NCBI RefSeq assembly: GCF_027579695.1
Contig: NC_083596.1
Coordinates: forward strand, 13,226,798 to 13,290,797
Length of the DNA stretch: 64,000 nucleotides
Source of the DNA: Neoarius graeffei
Lineage: Eukaryota; Chordata; Actinopteri; Siluriformes; Ariidae
Direction: 5' to 3'
Below, in pieces: positions 38,778 to 51,200 of the stretch. Both the position numbers and the translations under genes were made by a program. Each line of letters opens with the position of its first letter. Position 1 is the stretch's first letter. The notes under the pieces were generated by a model, which ran no database searches, was not told the DNA's origin, and worked only from the letters and a program-made list of their open reading frames with translations.

Positions 38778-39133
38778 GGGGTGGCACAGTGGTTAGCACT
38801 GTCGCCTCACATCAAGAAGGTTCTGGGTTCGAGCCCAGCGGCCGGTGAAGGCCTTTCTGTGTGGAGTTTGCATGTTGTCCACGTGGGTTTCCTCCGGGTG
38901 CTCCGGTTTCCCCCACAGTCCAAAGACATGCAGGTTAGGCTAATTGGTGGCTCTAAATTGACCGTAGGTGTGAATGTGAGTGTGAATGGTTGCTTGTCTC
39001 TGTGTGTCAGCCCTGTGATGACCTGGCAACTTGTCCAGGGTGTATCCCGCCTCTCACCCATAGTCAGCTGGGATAGGCTCCAGCTTGCCTGCGACCCTGT
39101 AGAACAGGATAAGCGGCTACAGCTAATGGATGG
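38778..39133 (+). mobile_element. V-SINE, nearly complete, in an ATATT microsatellite
   Basis: Runs from ggggtggcacagtggttagc to gcggctacagctaatggatg. The head lacks the gtggtgta part of box A and the body has lost ccccgtgtctg. ATATT repeats stand on both sides. Confidence 0.9.
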
Positions 39134-39217
39134 ATATATTATATTATATTATATTATATTATATTATATTATATTATATTATATTATATTATATTATATT
39201 ATATTATATTATATTAC
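39134..39217. repeat. (ATATT)n microsatellite
   Basis: About 17 copies of atatt after the + SINE. It appears to continue the tract at 38715 that the SINEs entered. Confidence 0.9.
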
Positions 39218-40386
39218 TTCATCAAAGACACATTCCTCACCTCTTCTTTCGGTGAGACTTCTTGTGCCTAATGACACCAAGGGCAGATTCAAAAGAAGAT
39301 AAATACTGACTACATGTTAAGACCAACAATGAAAAAAATAAAAAAAATAAATTACAAGCACAAGTCAAGCCCAAGAATCTAATTCCAGCTATAAAAGGAG
39401 CATGGGCTAGCTTTACAAATTAAGCCATATAAGAACGTTAGCTTGTTTTAATTTGCAAAAGCAAGATTGAAATCATGTATAAATAATAAAAGGTATAATA
39501 ATGAAAACTGAAATTGCTCATGTCTGTACTATTTAGGCAAACAAACACTTTTACTGTAAATTTCTGCACATTAGTCAACATCCCATGAAACAGCTAAGCT
39601 GTTTTTTTTCTAAAATGTTGCCAAGATGGAACAATTATGATCTACTGATCACTAGTTATAAATGGATATATTTGACTATTACTAACGATCATGGCGAAAA
39701 CACAAAACACCACAGTTCTGTTGAAAATGCCAGAGGTTTTGAGTTTGTGTACCCTAGTTTATGTGTGCATGCAATACACTCAACAGCCATATATTTATTC
39801 AACAAAATCGGCATGGTCTATTCTTTTGCAGAATCATTATTAGATCAAAATTTTTAAAGTAATTGCCAAGTTATGGCTATATCACTGCATCTGTCCATGC
39901 CCAGTGGCAATCTGTCTCAATCTGTGCTGAGCAGACAGTTCTGTAGCCCATTGGAAAGAGCAGTCATAATAGGATAGGTAAAGGATTACAGGTAAGATGC
40001 CCCAGATGTCCAGCTTTAGGCATATCTAGTGTGTCTCTCACCCAAGCATGGGCTCAGAGGGGCAAATTTACCACTCTTTCAACTGAGTGGGTATCTGGAC
40101 TATCTTTAGCACCTCACCTGGGGGAGGGATCACCACATCAAAACTCAGGCCGACCACCACAGAAGAATTTACCACCCGGGACAACAAAAAGGCAGAACTG
40201 TTTTGACAAAATTCGTCTCAACATACTGAGACACGAGAGGATTTAACCTTGGATTTTGGATTACAATAGCATTTTTGGAAAGCTCTTCTAGAAAAATTAT
40301 TAAATCCATAAAGCCTTTCAGTTTCCATCTTCAGAACCAGAGCTCTTCTTTGCATTCTTGTATTGTAACATTTCTCTGCTGCCATC
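39218..40386. other. upstream region of the peripherin-2 gene
   Basis: No element recognised. GGATTA, the core of CRX/OTX photoreceptor sites, occurs at 39983-39988 and 40258-40263, the second 124 bases before the start codon. This six-base match is weak evidence on its own. Confidence 0.4.
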
Positions 40387-43097
40387 ATGGTGTGGGCTAA
40401 AATGAAATTCCCCTTTGAAAAAAGGGTGAAGCTAGCTCAGAGTTTGTGGCTGATCTCCTGGCTGGCCACTTTAGGTGGAGCGATCACCTTCTGTCTTGGA
40501 TGCTTCTTGAAGACAGAACTACGCAGGAGGGCAGAGGTATCTAAACTGACCATTTGAAATCATATTTCAATCCTGCACTTTATCGCACACCCTTTGAATC
40601 AAATTAAAACTATTTTGAGAAGGTTTCTTGACCAAGCCTGTGTATCCTCTTAGGCCAGAATGAGACTTCTGAACTACGACTGAAAATACAAGAGGAACTT
40701 TTTATAATTTCACATGAACATCTTAATAACCAATTCATTAATTGCATATTACTGATTTTTGAGACTGAGTATATGTTAGCTGAACATCATGCATGCATGA
40801 TAAAATGTAAACCTCAAAGGACACCAGGAGCATTGTGAAGTGGCTGAAATATCAGGATTAACCTATGCAAATATAAATATTACTTAAGCCAGTTAAAACA
40901 GGCTTAGGAAGCTGTCCTCTTCAATAAGCTGTCGAACGAACTGTATGGATCATAATCTAGGTCACAATAAAGACTCTGTCTCATTTATTAACCTACAAGA
41001 AACCCAAAATTTTAATTACTTGTGCTGCAGGTGAACAAAATGTAATACTGATCAAATTACTCTTGCATTTGTTGCATCAGAAACTCTTTGGAATAAAAGT
41101 CTTTCTTGGTGTATGCCAAGAAATGCCAAGAAGAAAGTTCCCAAATTCAAATTTAAAGAGATAGAAATTATTAGATTGGCAAACAAACCAGTCAGCAAAA
41201 TAAATTCTGCCAGGTAAAGGACTTTCTACTTAAAGTATAAATCCACGTAAATGAGACAGGAACCTCAATATCCCCATAATACAGGACAAGTTTATATCTA
41301 CGTAGAAACATGAGACAAACAGAATCCATTGAGAAGTTAGATGTGTAATAAGTAACTAATCATTTCAATAACATGGAATCAATTTCAAGATAACAGTTTA
41401 GTAAACCTAAATGTGCCCTGTAGGTGATGGACAACACGGAGATCCACATTGTTCCAAACACCCTCATTGTGGCTGGACTGGCCTCAATGGGAATCAATTG
41501 GTTTGCGGGTCGGATCTGCCAGGATGCACTGGATGCCAGCCGCTTCCCACGCTGGAAGACCTTCCTAAAGCCCTACTTCTGTTGTACCATCTTCTTCACC
41601 ACCCTGCTGCTGATTGTGGTCATCCTAAGTTATGCCATGAAGGGCAGCCTGGAGGGCTCACTGAAAGTTGGCCTCAAGAATGGTATCCGCTTCTACAAGG
41701 ACACGGACACCCCAGGGCGCTGCTTCCAGAAGCAAACCATCGACCGCTTACAGATGGAGTTCCAGTGCTGTGGTAACAACGACTACAAGGACTGGTTTGA
41801 GGTGCAGTGGATCAGTAACCGCTATCTTGACTTCAGCTCCAAGGAAGTTAAGGAGTAAGTGAAGGGAAAAGGGAAGGATTTACCTCAGCCATGAGAGATA
41901 CACAAGAAGCTACCATCTTGCACACTAAGGAGTTCTTCGATTTGTTGTTCTGGGGAAACTCTTCAAGGTTCTGTTTAGAACCTGACAGCAGATTCTGTTT
42001 CCCTTTTAGAAAATGTTTAGGAATTTTAGGAATGTTCAGGAATTTTAGGAAACTAGAACCTTTCAATGAACCCTTGAAGAGTTTCCTCAGAGGGACAAAT
42101 TGAAGAACTCTTTACTGTTCATGATGGAAGACTTGTGTCATGGTTGATCTAACACCCATTAACCATCCTGAGAATGCTTGAAGAATCTGGTTTTCCTAAG
42201 GCCACTGTCTTGCCTCCTAACCTCACTGGATATCAGAATAGACATGCGAGTAACATTACTGTGTCTGCTGCCTATAATTGTGGTCTAATCAAAATAAAAA
42301 AAAAGGTACCCTTGGATATTATTGTTGTCATTTAAAGATTCTCCATTCTCATTCATCTACCATCTACCCAATATCCCCCAACTCTGTCAAATTTCTATCC
42401 ATCTCATTTATCCAGTCGTATCAAGAGTAATGTGGATGGGCGTTACCTGGTGGATGGTGTGCCCTTCAGCTGCTGTAACCCAAGTTCCCCTAGACCCTGT
42501 ATCCAGTACAAATTGACCAACAACTCTGCCCACTACAACTATGAGCACCAAACTGAGGACCTCAACATCTTCATCCGTGGCTGCAGGGAAGCTCTGGTTG
42601 GCTACTACATGGGCCTGATGAACAGCATTGGCGCTGTAGTGCTGACTGTCTTTATCCTTCAGGTATCAGTAGATAGGAATGGAGGTTGGTGCTTATGTCA
42701 AATTTTTATTTAAGGTTTCAATGACCTATAGACTATCAAAATAAAATCTCTTTATGCACCAGTACACCACTGAGTGGTGTACCCCTATGTACTTTCAAAA
42801 TGTTTTAACATCATCTAGTCAAAATTCCAACATTGTTCCTTCCTCTTGATTGCTCCACAGAGTATAGTGGTTGCATGCCTGAGGTATCTGCAGACCTCCA
42901 TGGATGCTGTGGTTGGGCAGGAGAACATGGAGGTGGAAACAGAGGGCTACCTGCTGGAGAAGAGCGTGTCGGAGACCATTATGGAGTACCTGGACCCTGT
43001 GATGAAGCTCTTGTTTATAAACCAGGTGGAAGATGGGCAGGCAAAAGCAGAGGCGGGGGCTGCTGGGACATCAGGCACAACAACTCCTCCATCCTAA
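40387..43097 (+). CDS. prph2: peripherin-2, photoreceptor disc-rim tetraspanin
   Basis: Exons 40387-40536, 41424-41854, 42416-42662 and 42861-43097 join in phase to 354 residues; human PRPH2 has 346. Peripherin-2 shapes the rims of rod and cone outer-segment discs, paired with ROM1. Four membrane segments fit residues about 18-40, 62-80, 101-122 and 265-287. The large loop keeps all seven Cys: Cys150 (DTDTPGRCF, the intermolecular disulfide), Cys165-166 (FQCCGNN), FSCCNP, RPC and RGC. The stretch [20 protein letters not shown] is almost the human sequence. An N-glycosylation site, NNS, precedes [10 protein letters not shown]. The last two junctions (cDNA 581 and 828) match my memory of human exon borders. 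The first intron (40537-41423), after residue 50, would be additional to the three-exon human gene. Which teleost paralogue this is (prph2a, prph2b or a like-gene) cannot be told here. Confidence 0.95.
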
Positions 43098-43123
43098 ACA
43101 GCCACAACTATGTGGTTCAATGA

Positions 43124-43129
43124 AATAAA
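43124..43129 (+). terminator. prph2: polyadenylation signal of the peripherin-2 gene
   Basis: AATAAA, 27 bases after the stop codon; another, aaaataaattc, lies near 43226. Confidence 0.55.
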
Positions 43130-43954
43130 TGACCCAGTATGACTGGTACATGGCAAAAACATCTATTTTCATTTCTAGCAATGAATGTCATATGAAACTA
43201 CTGTAAATAATTTATCTAATTCTCCAAAATAAATTCTTGTCAGAACACTAACATCAAACCATGAAAAGTCTCAAATGTCAGTCATATCTGTTCATTGGTA
43301 ATGGACTGTGTATTATATTGATTGGCTCAACATGTGGAGATAAGGTCAGTCGGGGTTTATTTGTCTACTAAAGTGAAAAACATTTGTCAGAACATCTAAG
43401 TTTCTCGGAGCCATGATGCAAGGCTGTTGATAACATATCTGAAGGTACGAAAGGTTAAGGAATGTTTCCAAGCCGCAGTTTTTTTTTTCTGAAAAGTTTA
43501 TGTTGTTATTGGATTGGGCCCAGACTTTTTATTTTTATTACCCTTTTGCAAGCACATCTCAACATTTAGCATGTTGTTTATTAGTTAAATACGTATAAGA
43601 ATACAAGTACAACTTGTATCAGTTGATAACTGCTCAATTTATGGAAAACTGGAAAAGTTATAAACCTTATTTTACATTGCGCAAGCAGATAATAGGATTT
43701 TAAACGTACAAAGCTGTTGTAGTCAAACCATGCTCAGTACTAAGCAAATCCAAAAGCAAAAGCAAAAGCAGTTAAAGCAAAATCCAGAACTAGAGACTGA
43801 GAACAACAAAACAGTCAGACTTAATAAAGACCATGTTTTAATTGCTTTGTTGTGTAGTGCACTTTTCTGTGAATAGATGTGTGTTGAAATATCTCCTATT
43901 TGTCTGTGTCTTTGACTTTTGCCTGTGAAAGTAAATCATGCTCCTACAACCACC

Positions 43955-43961
<7 letters not shown>
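43130..43961. other. 3' flank of the peripherin-2 gene
   Basis: No gene or repeat family recognised, apart from a short caaaagcaaaagcaaaagca tract at about 43750. Confidence 0.4.

Positions 43962-44019
<58 letters not shown>
43962..44019. repeat. (CA)n microsatellite
   Basis: About 28 CA repeats after a cccacccacc stretch. Confidence 0.95.
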
Positions 44020-44455
44020 GCACAGACAAAACCAGCTTGCAGGCATACCAATACACATGGACTCATGCTCCAACACAGAGTTGCGTTGCACTTGAGCATG
44101 TAGGCGTGACCTGCACTTACTCTATCTCACTCACACATTCAGCACACACACATAATGTCAGTAGGTGGCTGGAATAGGATTATGGAGAATCATGAATAAT
44201 GTCAGTAATAATGACAGTCGGTAATAATGACAGCCTGCGTATTCTATGCCCTCCTATATGACATCTTACAAAGCAACTATAATCCAAGCTGTTAATACTC
44301 ACACTGCTATCCAAGCGCCTGTCCTGCCATATCCTCCCCCTCACTGTACCTGAGTAGCCCTTACCACATAAAACAACACAAGACAGGTGCAACTGTAACA
44401 TGAAATTAGCGATAAGTGAAACCCTCATTTTTGTAGTCTTACATTTAGTGCTTCT
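44020..44455. other. intergenic stretch, no feature seen
   Basis: Nothing recognised besides a small duplicated gtcagtaataatgacagtcg phrase at 44203-44230. Confidence 0.4.
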
Positions 44456-44766
44456 TTAAAGGTCCCATGGCATGAAATTTTCACTTTCTGAGGTTTTTTA
44501 ACGTTAAAATGAGTTCCTCTGACCTTCTTAAGTCACCCCAGTGGCTAGAAATTTCATAATGTGTAAACCAAACTATGCCCAACATTTGAGAATGGCGCGT
44601 CAAAACGGCGCGTTGATAAACTCTTCCCTTTACTACGTCAGCAAGGGAGATGATCCCCACGCCCCCCCTCTGGATTCCCACCCACTGTATGAATTGCCCG
44701 CCCAGTTGTAGTGAGGAGACCATAGAGGACACAACAACATGGCATCGCCTAAGCGAGCGAAAGAAT

Positions 44767-45051
44767 GGAAATTGCACTGTACATGGATGTGACAACACAG
44801 AAAAGAGTCTGTTTTTACTGCCGACGGGAGAGCCCCTGAAGACGCAGTGGCTTAATTTTATTTACTCCAATAATACGCCGTCGAGTCTACCTAAGACGGT
44901 GTATGTTTGTCGGAAGCATTTTCCTGATGAATGTTTCCACAACTTGGGACAGTACAGGGCAGGTTTTGCACATCAACTGTCACTGAAGCCTGGGTCCGTA
45001 CCAAGCATCCCTGCCGCATCAGCCACAAACACCGAACAAGTAAGTGTATAA
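44767..45051 (+). pseudogene. THAP-domain N-terminus of the Kolobok-like element
   Basis: The frame reads KNGNCTVHGCDNTEKSLFLL, then PTGEPLKTQWLNFIYSNNTP, then VYVCRKHFPDECF. It has C-x4-C, the conserved W, and C-x2-H with HF, so a full C2CH THAP finger. It ends TEQVSV, where a splice donor (caag|taagtg) overlaps. The likely start ATGGCATCGCCTAAGC at 44739 is in another frame, so one base has been gained or lost near 44760. The catalytic part is absent. Confidence 0.8.
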
Positions 45052-45681
45052 CTGTTAAGTCATTTTGCCGTGTTTTAAAATCGGTGCCACGTTAGCCTTG
45101 CAATGGCTACATTAGCTGTGCAGCTAACCGCTTCCTGCAGTTAGCCAGGTACTCTGCGCTACAAAACCAAAAAGCATGCAGCATGCTCTGTTATAATAGC
45201 CAATCAAAACAGTTTTTACAAAGACACCCACATTCTTTTTTTTAAGTCACTCGTTCATTTTATTTGTTTGTTTGTTCAGTAAAAACCCAAACATTTGTTG
45301 AATTTATTTTATTTCCTCGCGTCGCACCTTAATGACGTCAGCGCGCGGTATTTTTCCCTTCGCGGTTTGTTCCTTCTCTCTCGCCATAGTAAGACACCCA
45401 CATCCACTTGTTCTGACCCACTGGAGGTAGCGTCACAGTGCTGTTAGCCAATCAGAGGTAACACGTTTACATGTCATGAATATTAATGATAAGACCCGCC
45501 CCCACCCTCTACCCTTCCCCGCCTCCTGCTTCTCATTAGCAAAACGACGCACTGGGAAAAGTGCTGAAATGGGGCTTTCTCCCAGGAGGCTATATCTACG
45601 TGCCGAGGGTTCATTTCGAGAAAGGCTGCAGATATAACATCCGGAAACCTCCACGAGCCCGTTTAAAGCATCAACAAACCA

Positions 45682-46450
45682 CACTGTAAAAAATGTCCGT
45701 AGAATTAACAGGAAATTTATGTAAAATCATGACATAAAAAAACTGTAAATACAAAAACAATGAAGCAGTGTGTAATTTACATCAATATACTGTAAAACTC
45801 CTCACCAAATACCACTGTTAATTTAACAGTAAGAATATGTTGAATTGATCATATTTTTTTGTAGAATTTACAAATTGTTGTAGTTTAAACACAGACAAAC
45901 TGTAATACTAAAACAGAATGTGATAGTTAAAATTACATAATTGCCCTGTTAAAAAAAATACAAAAACGGCCACTGTCGTGGCTCAGTCGACTAAGGCGCC
46001 ATACCGTGAATCTAGGGACCCGGGTTCGATTCTGACCCAAGGTCATTTCCCAGTCTCTCTCTAGCTCATTTCCTGTCTCTACACTGTCCTATTCAATAAA
46101 GGTGAAAAAAGCCCCCCCCCAAAAAAATATCTGTCTAGTAGATCATTGAAACCAGCATACAAAAATCCCGTTGTTCTTACGGAAAAAAACTGGCAGCTGG
46201 AGTCACCAGAAAAAATCCGTAAAATATACAGCAAAACGGTAATTGCTTTTACGGTACAGCTTGTACATTTTACAGTTAAATCCAGCATATAAAACACTGG
46301 ACTTCTGTTATATTTGCTACTTTAAACTGTAAAATGTACATGCTGTGCTGTAAAAGCAATTACCGTTTTGCTGTATATTTTACGGATTTTTTCTGGTGAC
46401 TCCAGCTGCCAGTTTTTTTCCGTAAAAACAACGGGATTTTTTTTACAGTG
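45682..46450. mobile_element. MITE with CACTGTAAAAAA ends
   Basis: It starts cactgtaaaaaatgtccgta and ends ttttttttacagtg at 46450. Inside, 46161-46279 and 46322-46442 are inverted arms of about 119 bases (aaaaatcccgttgttcttac against its inverse), so the right half can form a long hairpin. A SINE of the second family is inserted at about 45970-46130. It lies in the Kolobok-like element. Confidence 0.75.
45970..46130 (+). mobile_element. second tRNA-derived SINE family, + copy
   Basis: ggctcagtcgactaaggcgc (box A-like), then ggacccgggttcgattctga (box B), then tcatttcctgtctctacact with caataaaggtgaaaaaagc at the end. It is the same family as 22238-22389 on the other strand. Confidence 0.88.
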
Positions 46451-46510
46451 CACCATGCCATGGGTCCTTTAAATAGACAGAATACATTTGGAAATATTAA
46501 TGTTATTCAT

Positions 46511-46903
46511 GGGTGGCACGGTGGTGTAGTGGTTAGCGCTGTCGCCTCACAGCAAGAAGGTCCGGGTTCGAGCCCCGTGGCCGGCGAGGGCCTTTCTGTG
46601 CGGAGTTTGCATGTTCTCCCCGTGTCTGCTTGGGTTTCCTCCGGGTGCTCCGGTTTCCCCCACAGTCCAAAGACATGCAGGTTAGGTTAACTGGTGACTC
46701 TAAATTGAGCGTAGGTGTGAATGTGAGTGTGAATGGTTGTCTGTGTCTATGTGTCAGCCCTGTGATGACCTGGCGACTTGTCCAGGGTGTACCCCGCCTT
46801 TCGCCCGTAGTCAGCTGGGATAGGCTCCAGCTTGCCTGCGACCCTGTAGAACAGGATAAAGCAGCTAGAGATAATGAGATGAGATGAGATGAGATGAGAT
46901 GAG
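46511..46903 (+). mobile_element. V-SINE, complete reference copy, perfect target duplication
   Basis: Full unit: gggtggcacggtggtgtagt, then ggtccgggttcgagccccgt, the HE1-like body, gtgaatgtgagtgtgaatgg, cgcctttcgcccgtagtcag, then a (GAGAT)n tail. AATGTTATTCAT at 46499-46510 and 46904-46915 is a perfect 12-bp target duplication. It has few differences from the copies at 17013 and 37211, so it is fairly young. Confidence 0.94.
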
Positions 46904-47137
46904 AATGTTATTCATTCTTTTTCTCAGTTCATTCATTCATTCATTTGTTCATTCATCCATCTTCAAACACTTGATCTAGGTCAGGGTGACAGTGGATCTT
47001 GGGAACACTGGGAATGAAGCAGGAATACAACCTGGATGGGTTAACAGTCCACTGAAGGGCCCCATGCACACACATTCACACGCTCACCCATGCTTTGGGG
47101 CAATGTGGCAAACTCAATCCACCTATTTGGGATTTTT

Positions 47138-47330
47138 ACCTCGCCCACTACGGAGTAAGCGGGGCGAGGTATTGTTTACAGTCGGGTTTCTTTGTTTTTT
47201 TGTTAGCAACATTACAGGAAAACGGCTGGGCCAATCTTCATGAGACTTTCAGGATAGATAGGCACTGGTCTCAAATAGAACCTCCAACATTTTGAAGGTC
47301 ATCCGGTCAAGGTGGCCAAAAATGTAAAAA
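47138..47330. repeat. hairpin-headed interspersed repeat, unclassified
   Basis: It opens with the hairpin acctcgccc...ggggcgaggt (47138-47170), followed by acaggaaaacggctgggcca with atcttcatgagactttcagg and a poly(A) near 47325. The layout resembles the repeats at 19613 and 53925. Confidence 0.5.
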
Positions 47331-47539
47331 AAAAAAAAAAAAAAGCTCTAAGCTCAGACTGCAGGAGTGCTGCCTTGGAAAGACTCCTCCCACAAACACA
47401 CTGATTGGATCACGACCTGCTTCATTTGCATATACTGTGCTGTCATTGGATGGTTTCTTGGTTTGTTTACATACGCAAAGGAAGAGGTTTTGGCCATGCC
47501 CACTTTTAAACCCCATTGATAAAAACTTCCCTGATCTGT

Positions 47540-47541
47540 TG

Positions 47542-47583
<42 letters not shown>
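47540..47583. repeat. (TTA)n microsatellite
   Basis: About 14 tta repeats. Confidence 0.9.
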
Positions 47584-48271
47584 CTCACCTACTACAGACT
47601 AGACTAAAGAAATCACTTTCAGACATGTTTATGCTTATTACAGAGGGAAAGTGCGTTCCACTGAGCTCTAGCGCCGGGCCATTTCCGGGAAATAAGAGTT
47701 TGGGTCATGGCGACAGCGTGTGTGTGTCAGCCTCGGTTCGGAGGTTTCAGTTTTGAAAACTGTAAGAGGTAAGAGTATAATCATATAAAGCACAGACACT
47801 TGGTATATTTTACTTCTGTGATTTTTAAATTGTTCATTTTCGGATTACGCTTCATTTTTGTGGCTACTGCCTCATAGAGTAAATATATATGCTATATTTA
47901 CTGTATGGACATGGTATCAGAAAACAGTTTTATTTATAAGCACATGTACCCATAGGGTACCTATTTTTTTTTTTCATGGTATCTTCCTTCATATTCATCA
48001 TAAGTGCTACCAGGCAAGGTTTGTTTTGCCTGGCAACACTTGTTTTTTTTTATGCGATAGGATGAAACCAGAGAACCTTGAGGAACCCCTGGCAAGGAGA
48101 ACATGTGGAAGTACTACAGCTGACAGTCACCTGAGCTCAGGATTGAACTGGGGACCCTGGAGCTGTGAAGCTGCAAAGCTGCAAATCTACCCAATGTTAT
48201 AATATAGATATTTAGGCAGTGCCTAAAAGTGCAGCTCCTGACAAGTGTATGAGCAAGATATTTACAAGGGC
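47584..48271. other. intergenic stretch, no feature seen
   Basis: No gene or named repeat before the Rex3 target duplication at 48272. Confidence 0.4.
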
Positions 48272-48284
48272 ACGAAATCAACCT

Positions 48285-51200
48285 CCCCTCCTAGAACTGC
48301 CACCTTATTGTGGTGGAGGGGTTTGTGTGCTTGAATGATCCTAGGAGCTATGTTGTCGGGGGCATTATGCCCCTGTTAGGGTTTCCCAAGGCAGACAGGT
48401 CCTAGGTGACAGGCCAGACCAAGAGCAGTTCACCAAAAACCCCCTATGGAGAAAAAATCCAGGACCGTGACGTCGCCCGGTAGGACGCAGCCAGGGCCCC
48501 ACCCTGGAGCCAGGCCTGGGGTTGGGGCTCGTATGCGAGCGCTTGGTGGCTGGGCCTTTGCCCATGGGGCCCGGCCGGGCTCAGCCCGAAAAGGTGACGT
48601 GGGCCCGACCTCCTGTGGGTTCACCACCCACAGAGGTAGCAGTAGGGGTTTGGTGCAGTGTGGATTGGGTGGCAGTCGAAGGCAGGGGCCTCGACGACCT
48701 GATCCCCGGACACAGCGGCTGGCTGTTGGGACATGGAATGTCACTTCGCTGGGGGGGAAAGAGCCTGAGCTTGTGCGGGAGGTTGAGAGGTACCGGCTAG
48801 GGATAGTCGGGCTCACCTCCACGCACAGCTTGGGCTCTGGAACCCAGCTCCTCGAGAGGGGCTGGACTTTCCACTTCTCTGGAGTCGCCCGTGGTGAGCG
48901 GCGGCGGGCTGGTGTGGGCTTGCTTATAGCTCCCCAGCTCAGCCGCCATGTGTTGGAGTTTACCCCAGTGAACGAGAGGGTCGCCTCTCTGCGCCTTCGG
49001 ATTGGGGAGAGGGCTCTTGCTGTTGTTTGTGCCTATGGGCCAAATAGCAGTATAGAGTATCCGGCCTTCTTGGAGTCCCTGGAAGAGGTACTGAGGGGTG
49101 CTCAGACTGGGGACTCCATTGTGCTACTGGGGGACTTCAATGCTCACGTGAGCAACAACAGTGACACCTGGAGGGGTGTGGTTGGGAGGAACGGCCTCCC
49201 CGATCTGAACCTGAGTGGTGTTTTGTTATTGGACTTCTGTGCTAGTCACGGTTTGTCCATAACGAACACCATGTTAGAGCATAGGGGTGTCCATAAGTGC
49301 ACGTGGCACCAGGACACCTTAGGTCGGAGGTCGATGATCGACTTTGTAGTCGTTTCATCTGATCTCCGGCCCTATGTCTTGGACACTCGGGTGAAGAGAG
49401 GGGCTGAGCTGTCAACTGATCACCACCTGGTGGTGAGTTGGATCCGCTGGCGGAGGAGGAAGCTGGACAGACCTGGCAGGCCCAAACGTATGGTGAGGGT
49501 CTGCTGGGAACGTCTGGCCGAGCACTCTGTTGGGGAGGTCTTTAACTCCCACCTCCGGGAGAGCTTTTCCCAGCTTCTGAGGGAGGTGGGGGACATTGAG
49601 TCTGAGTGGACCATGTTCTCTACCTCCATTGTGGACGCAGCTGTTCGGAGCTGTGGCCGCAAGGTCTCCGGTGCCTGTCGTCGCGGCAATCCCCGAACCC
49701 GGTGGTGGACACCGGAAGTAAGGGATGCCGTCAAGCTGAAGAAGGAGTCCTATCGGGCCATGTTGACCTCCAGGACTCTTGAGGCAGCCGACGGGTATCG
49801 GCAGGCCAGGCGTGCTGCAGCTCGGGCAGTTGCGGAGGCAAAAACTCGGAACTGGGAGGAGTTCGGGGAGGCCATGGAGAAGGACTATCGGTCGGCCTCG
49901 AAGAAATTCTGGCAAACTGTCCGGCGCCTCAGGAGGGGGAAGCAGTACTCTGCCAACACTGTTTACAGTGCAGGTGGGGAGCTGTTGACCTCGACTGGGG
50001 ACATTGTCGGGCGGTGGAAGGAATACTTTGAGGATCTCCTCAATCCCACCGTCATGTCTTCTACTGAGGAGACTGAGGCTGATGACTCAGAGGTGGACTC
50101 GTCCATTACCCAAGCCGAAGTCACTGAGGTGGTTTGCAAGCTCCTCGGTGGCAAGGCACCGGGGGTGGATGAGATCCGCCCTGAGTATCTCAAGTCTCTG
50201 GATGTTGTGGGTTGTGGGCAGACTGGGGTGGTGGTCCCTCTTTTTAAGAAAGGGGACCGGAGAGTGTGCTCCAATTATAGGGGAATCACACTTCTCAGCC
50301 TCCCAGGGAAAGTTTATTCCAGGGTACTGGAGAGGAGAATTCGACCAATAGTCGAACCTCGGATCCAGGAGGAACAATGCGGTTTTCGTCCTGGTCGTGG
50401 AACACTGGACCAGCTCTATACCCTTCATAGGGTGCTCGAGGGTTCATGGGAGTTTGCCCAACCAGTCCACATGTGCTTTGTGGATCTGGAGAAGGCATTC
50501 GACCGTGTCCCCCGTGGTATTCTGTGGGGGGTGCTTCGGGAGTATGGGGTTCGGGGCTCTTTGCTAAGGGCTGTCCGGTCCCTGTACGAACGGAGCAAGA
50601 GTCTGGTTTGCATTGCCGGCAGTAAGTCAAACCTGTTCCCAGTGCATGTTGGACTCCGGCAGGGCTGCCCTTTGTCACCGGTTCTGTTCATAATTTTTAT
50701 GGACAGAATTTCTAGGCGCAGCCAGGGGCCGGAAGGAATCCTGTTTGGGAACCACAGGATTTCATCTCTGCTTTTTGCGGATGATGTTGTCCTGTTGGCT
50801 TCTTCAAGCCAGGACCTTCAGCATGCACTGGGGCGGTTTGCAGTCGAGTGTGAAGCGGCTGGGATGAGAATCAGCACCTCCAAGTCCGAGGCCATGGTTC
50901 TCGACCAGAAAAGGGTGGCTTGCCCTCTCCAGGTTGGTGGAGAAGTCCTGCCTCAAGTGGAGGAGTTTAAGTATCTCGGGATCTTGTTCACGAGTGAGGG
51001 AAGGATGGAGCGTGAGATCGACAGGCAGATCGGTGCAGCCTCCGCAGTGATGTGGTCGCTTTACCGGTCCGTCGTGGTGAAGAAGGAGCTGAGCCAAAAG
51101 GCGAAGCTCTCAATTTACCGGTCGATCTACATTCCGACTCTCACCTATGGTCATGAGTTTTGGGTAATGACAGAAAGAACAAGATCGCGGATACAAGCGG

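Larger units (their letters stand above)
44460..46468 (+). mobile_element. Kolobok-like transposon, TTAA target, THAP domain
   Basis: The ends aggtcccatggcatg (44460) and catgccatgggtcct (to 46468) are inverted. TTAA stands on both sides (44456-44459 and 46469-46472). A TTAA target together with a THAP-domain protein is the mark of the Kolobok superfamily; piggyBac shares TTAA but has no THAP. The coding part stops early. The 3' third is taken up by a CACTGTAAAA-ended MITE that itself holds a SINE. Confidence 0.8.

Noticed and set aside
38781-39302. Open frame of 173 codons on +
   Set aside because: It reads through a V-SINE and an ATATT microsatellite; no protein-like composition.
41411-41776. 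Open frame of 121 codons overlapping the peripherin-2 exon
   Set aside because: It is another frame of exon 41424-41854; the tetraspanin frame is conserved residue by residue.
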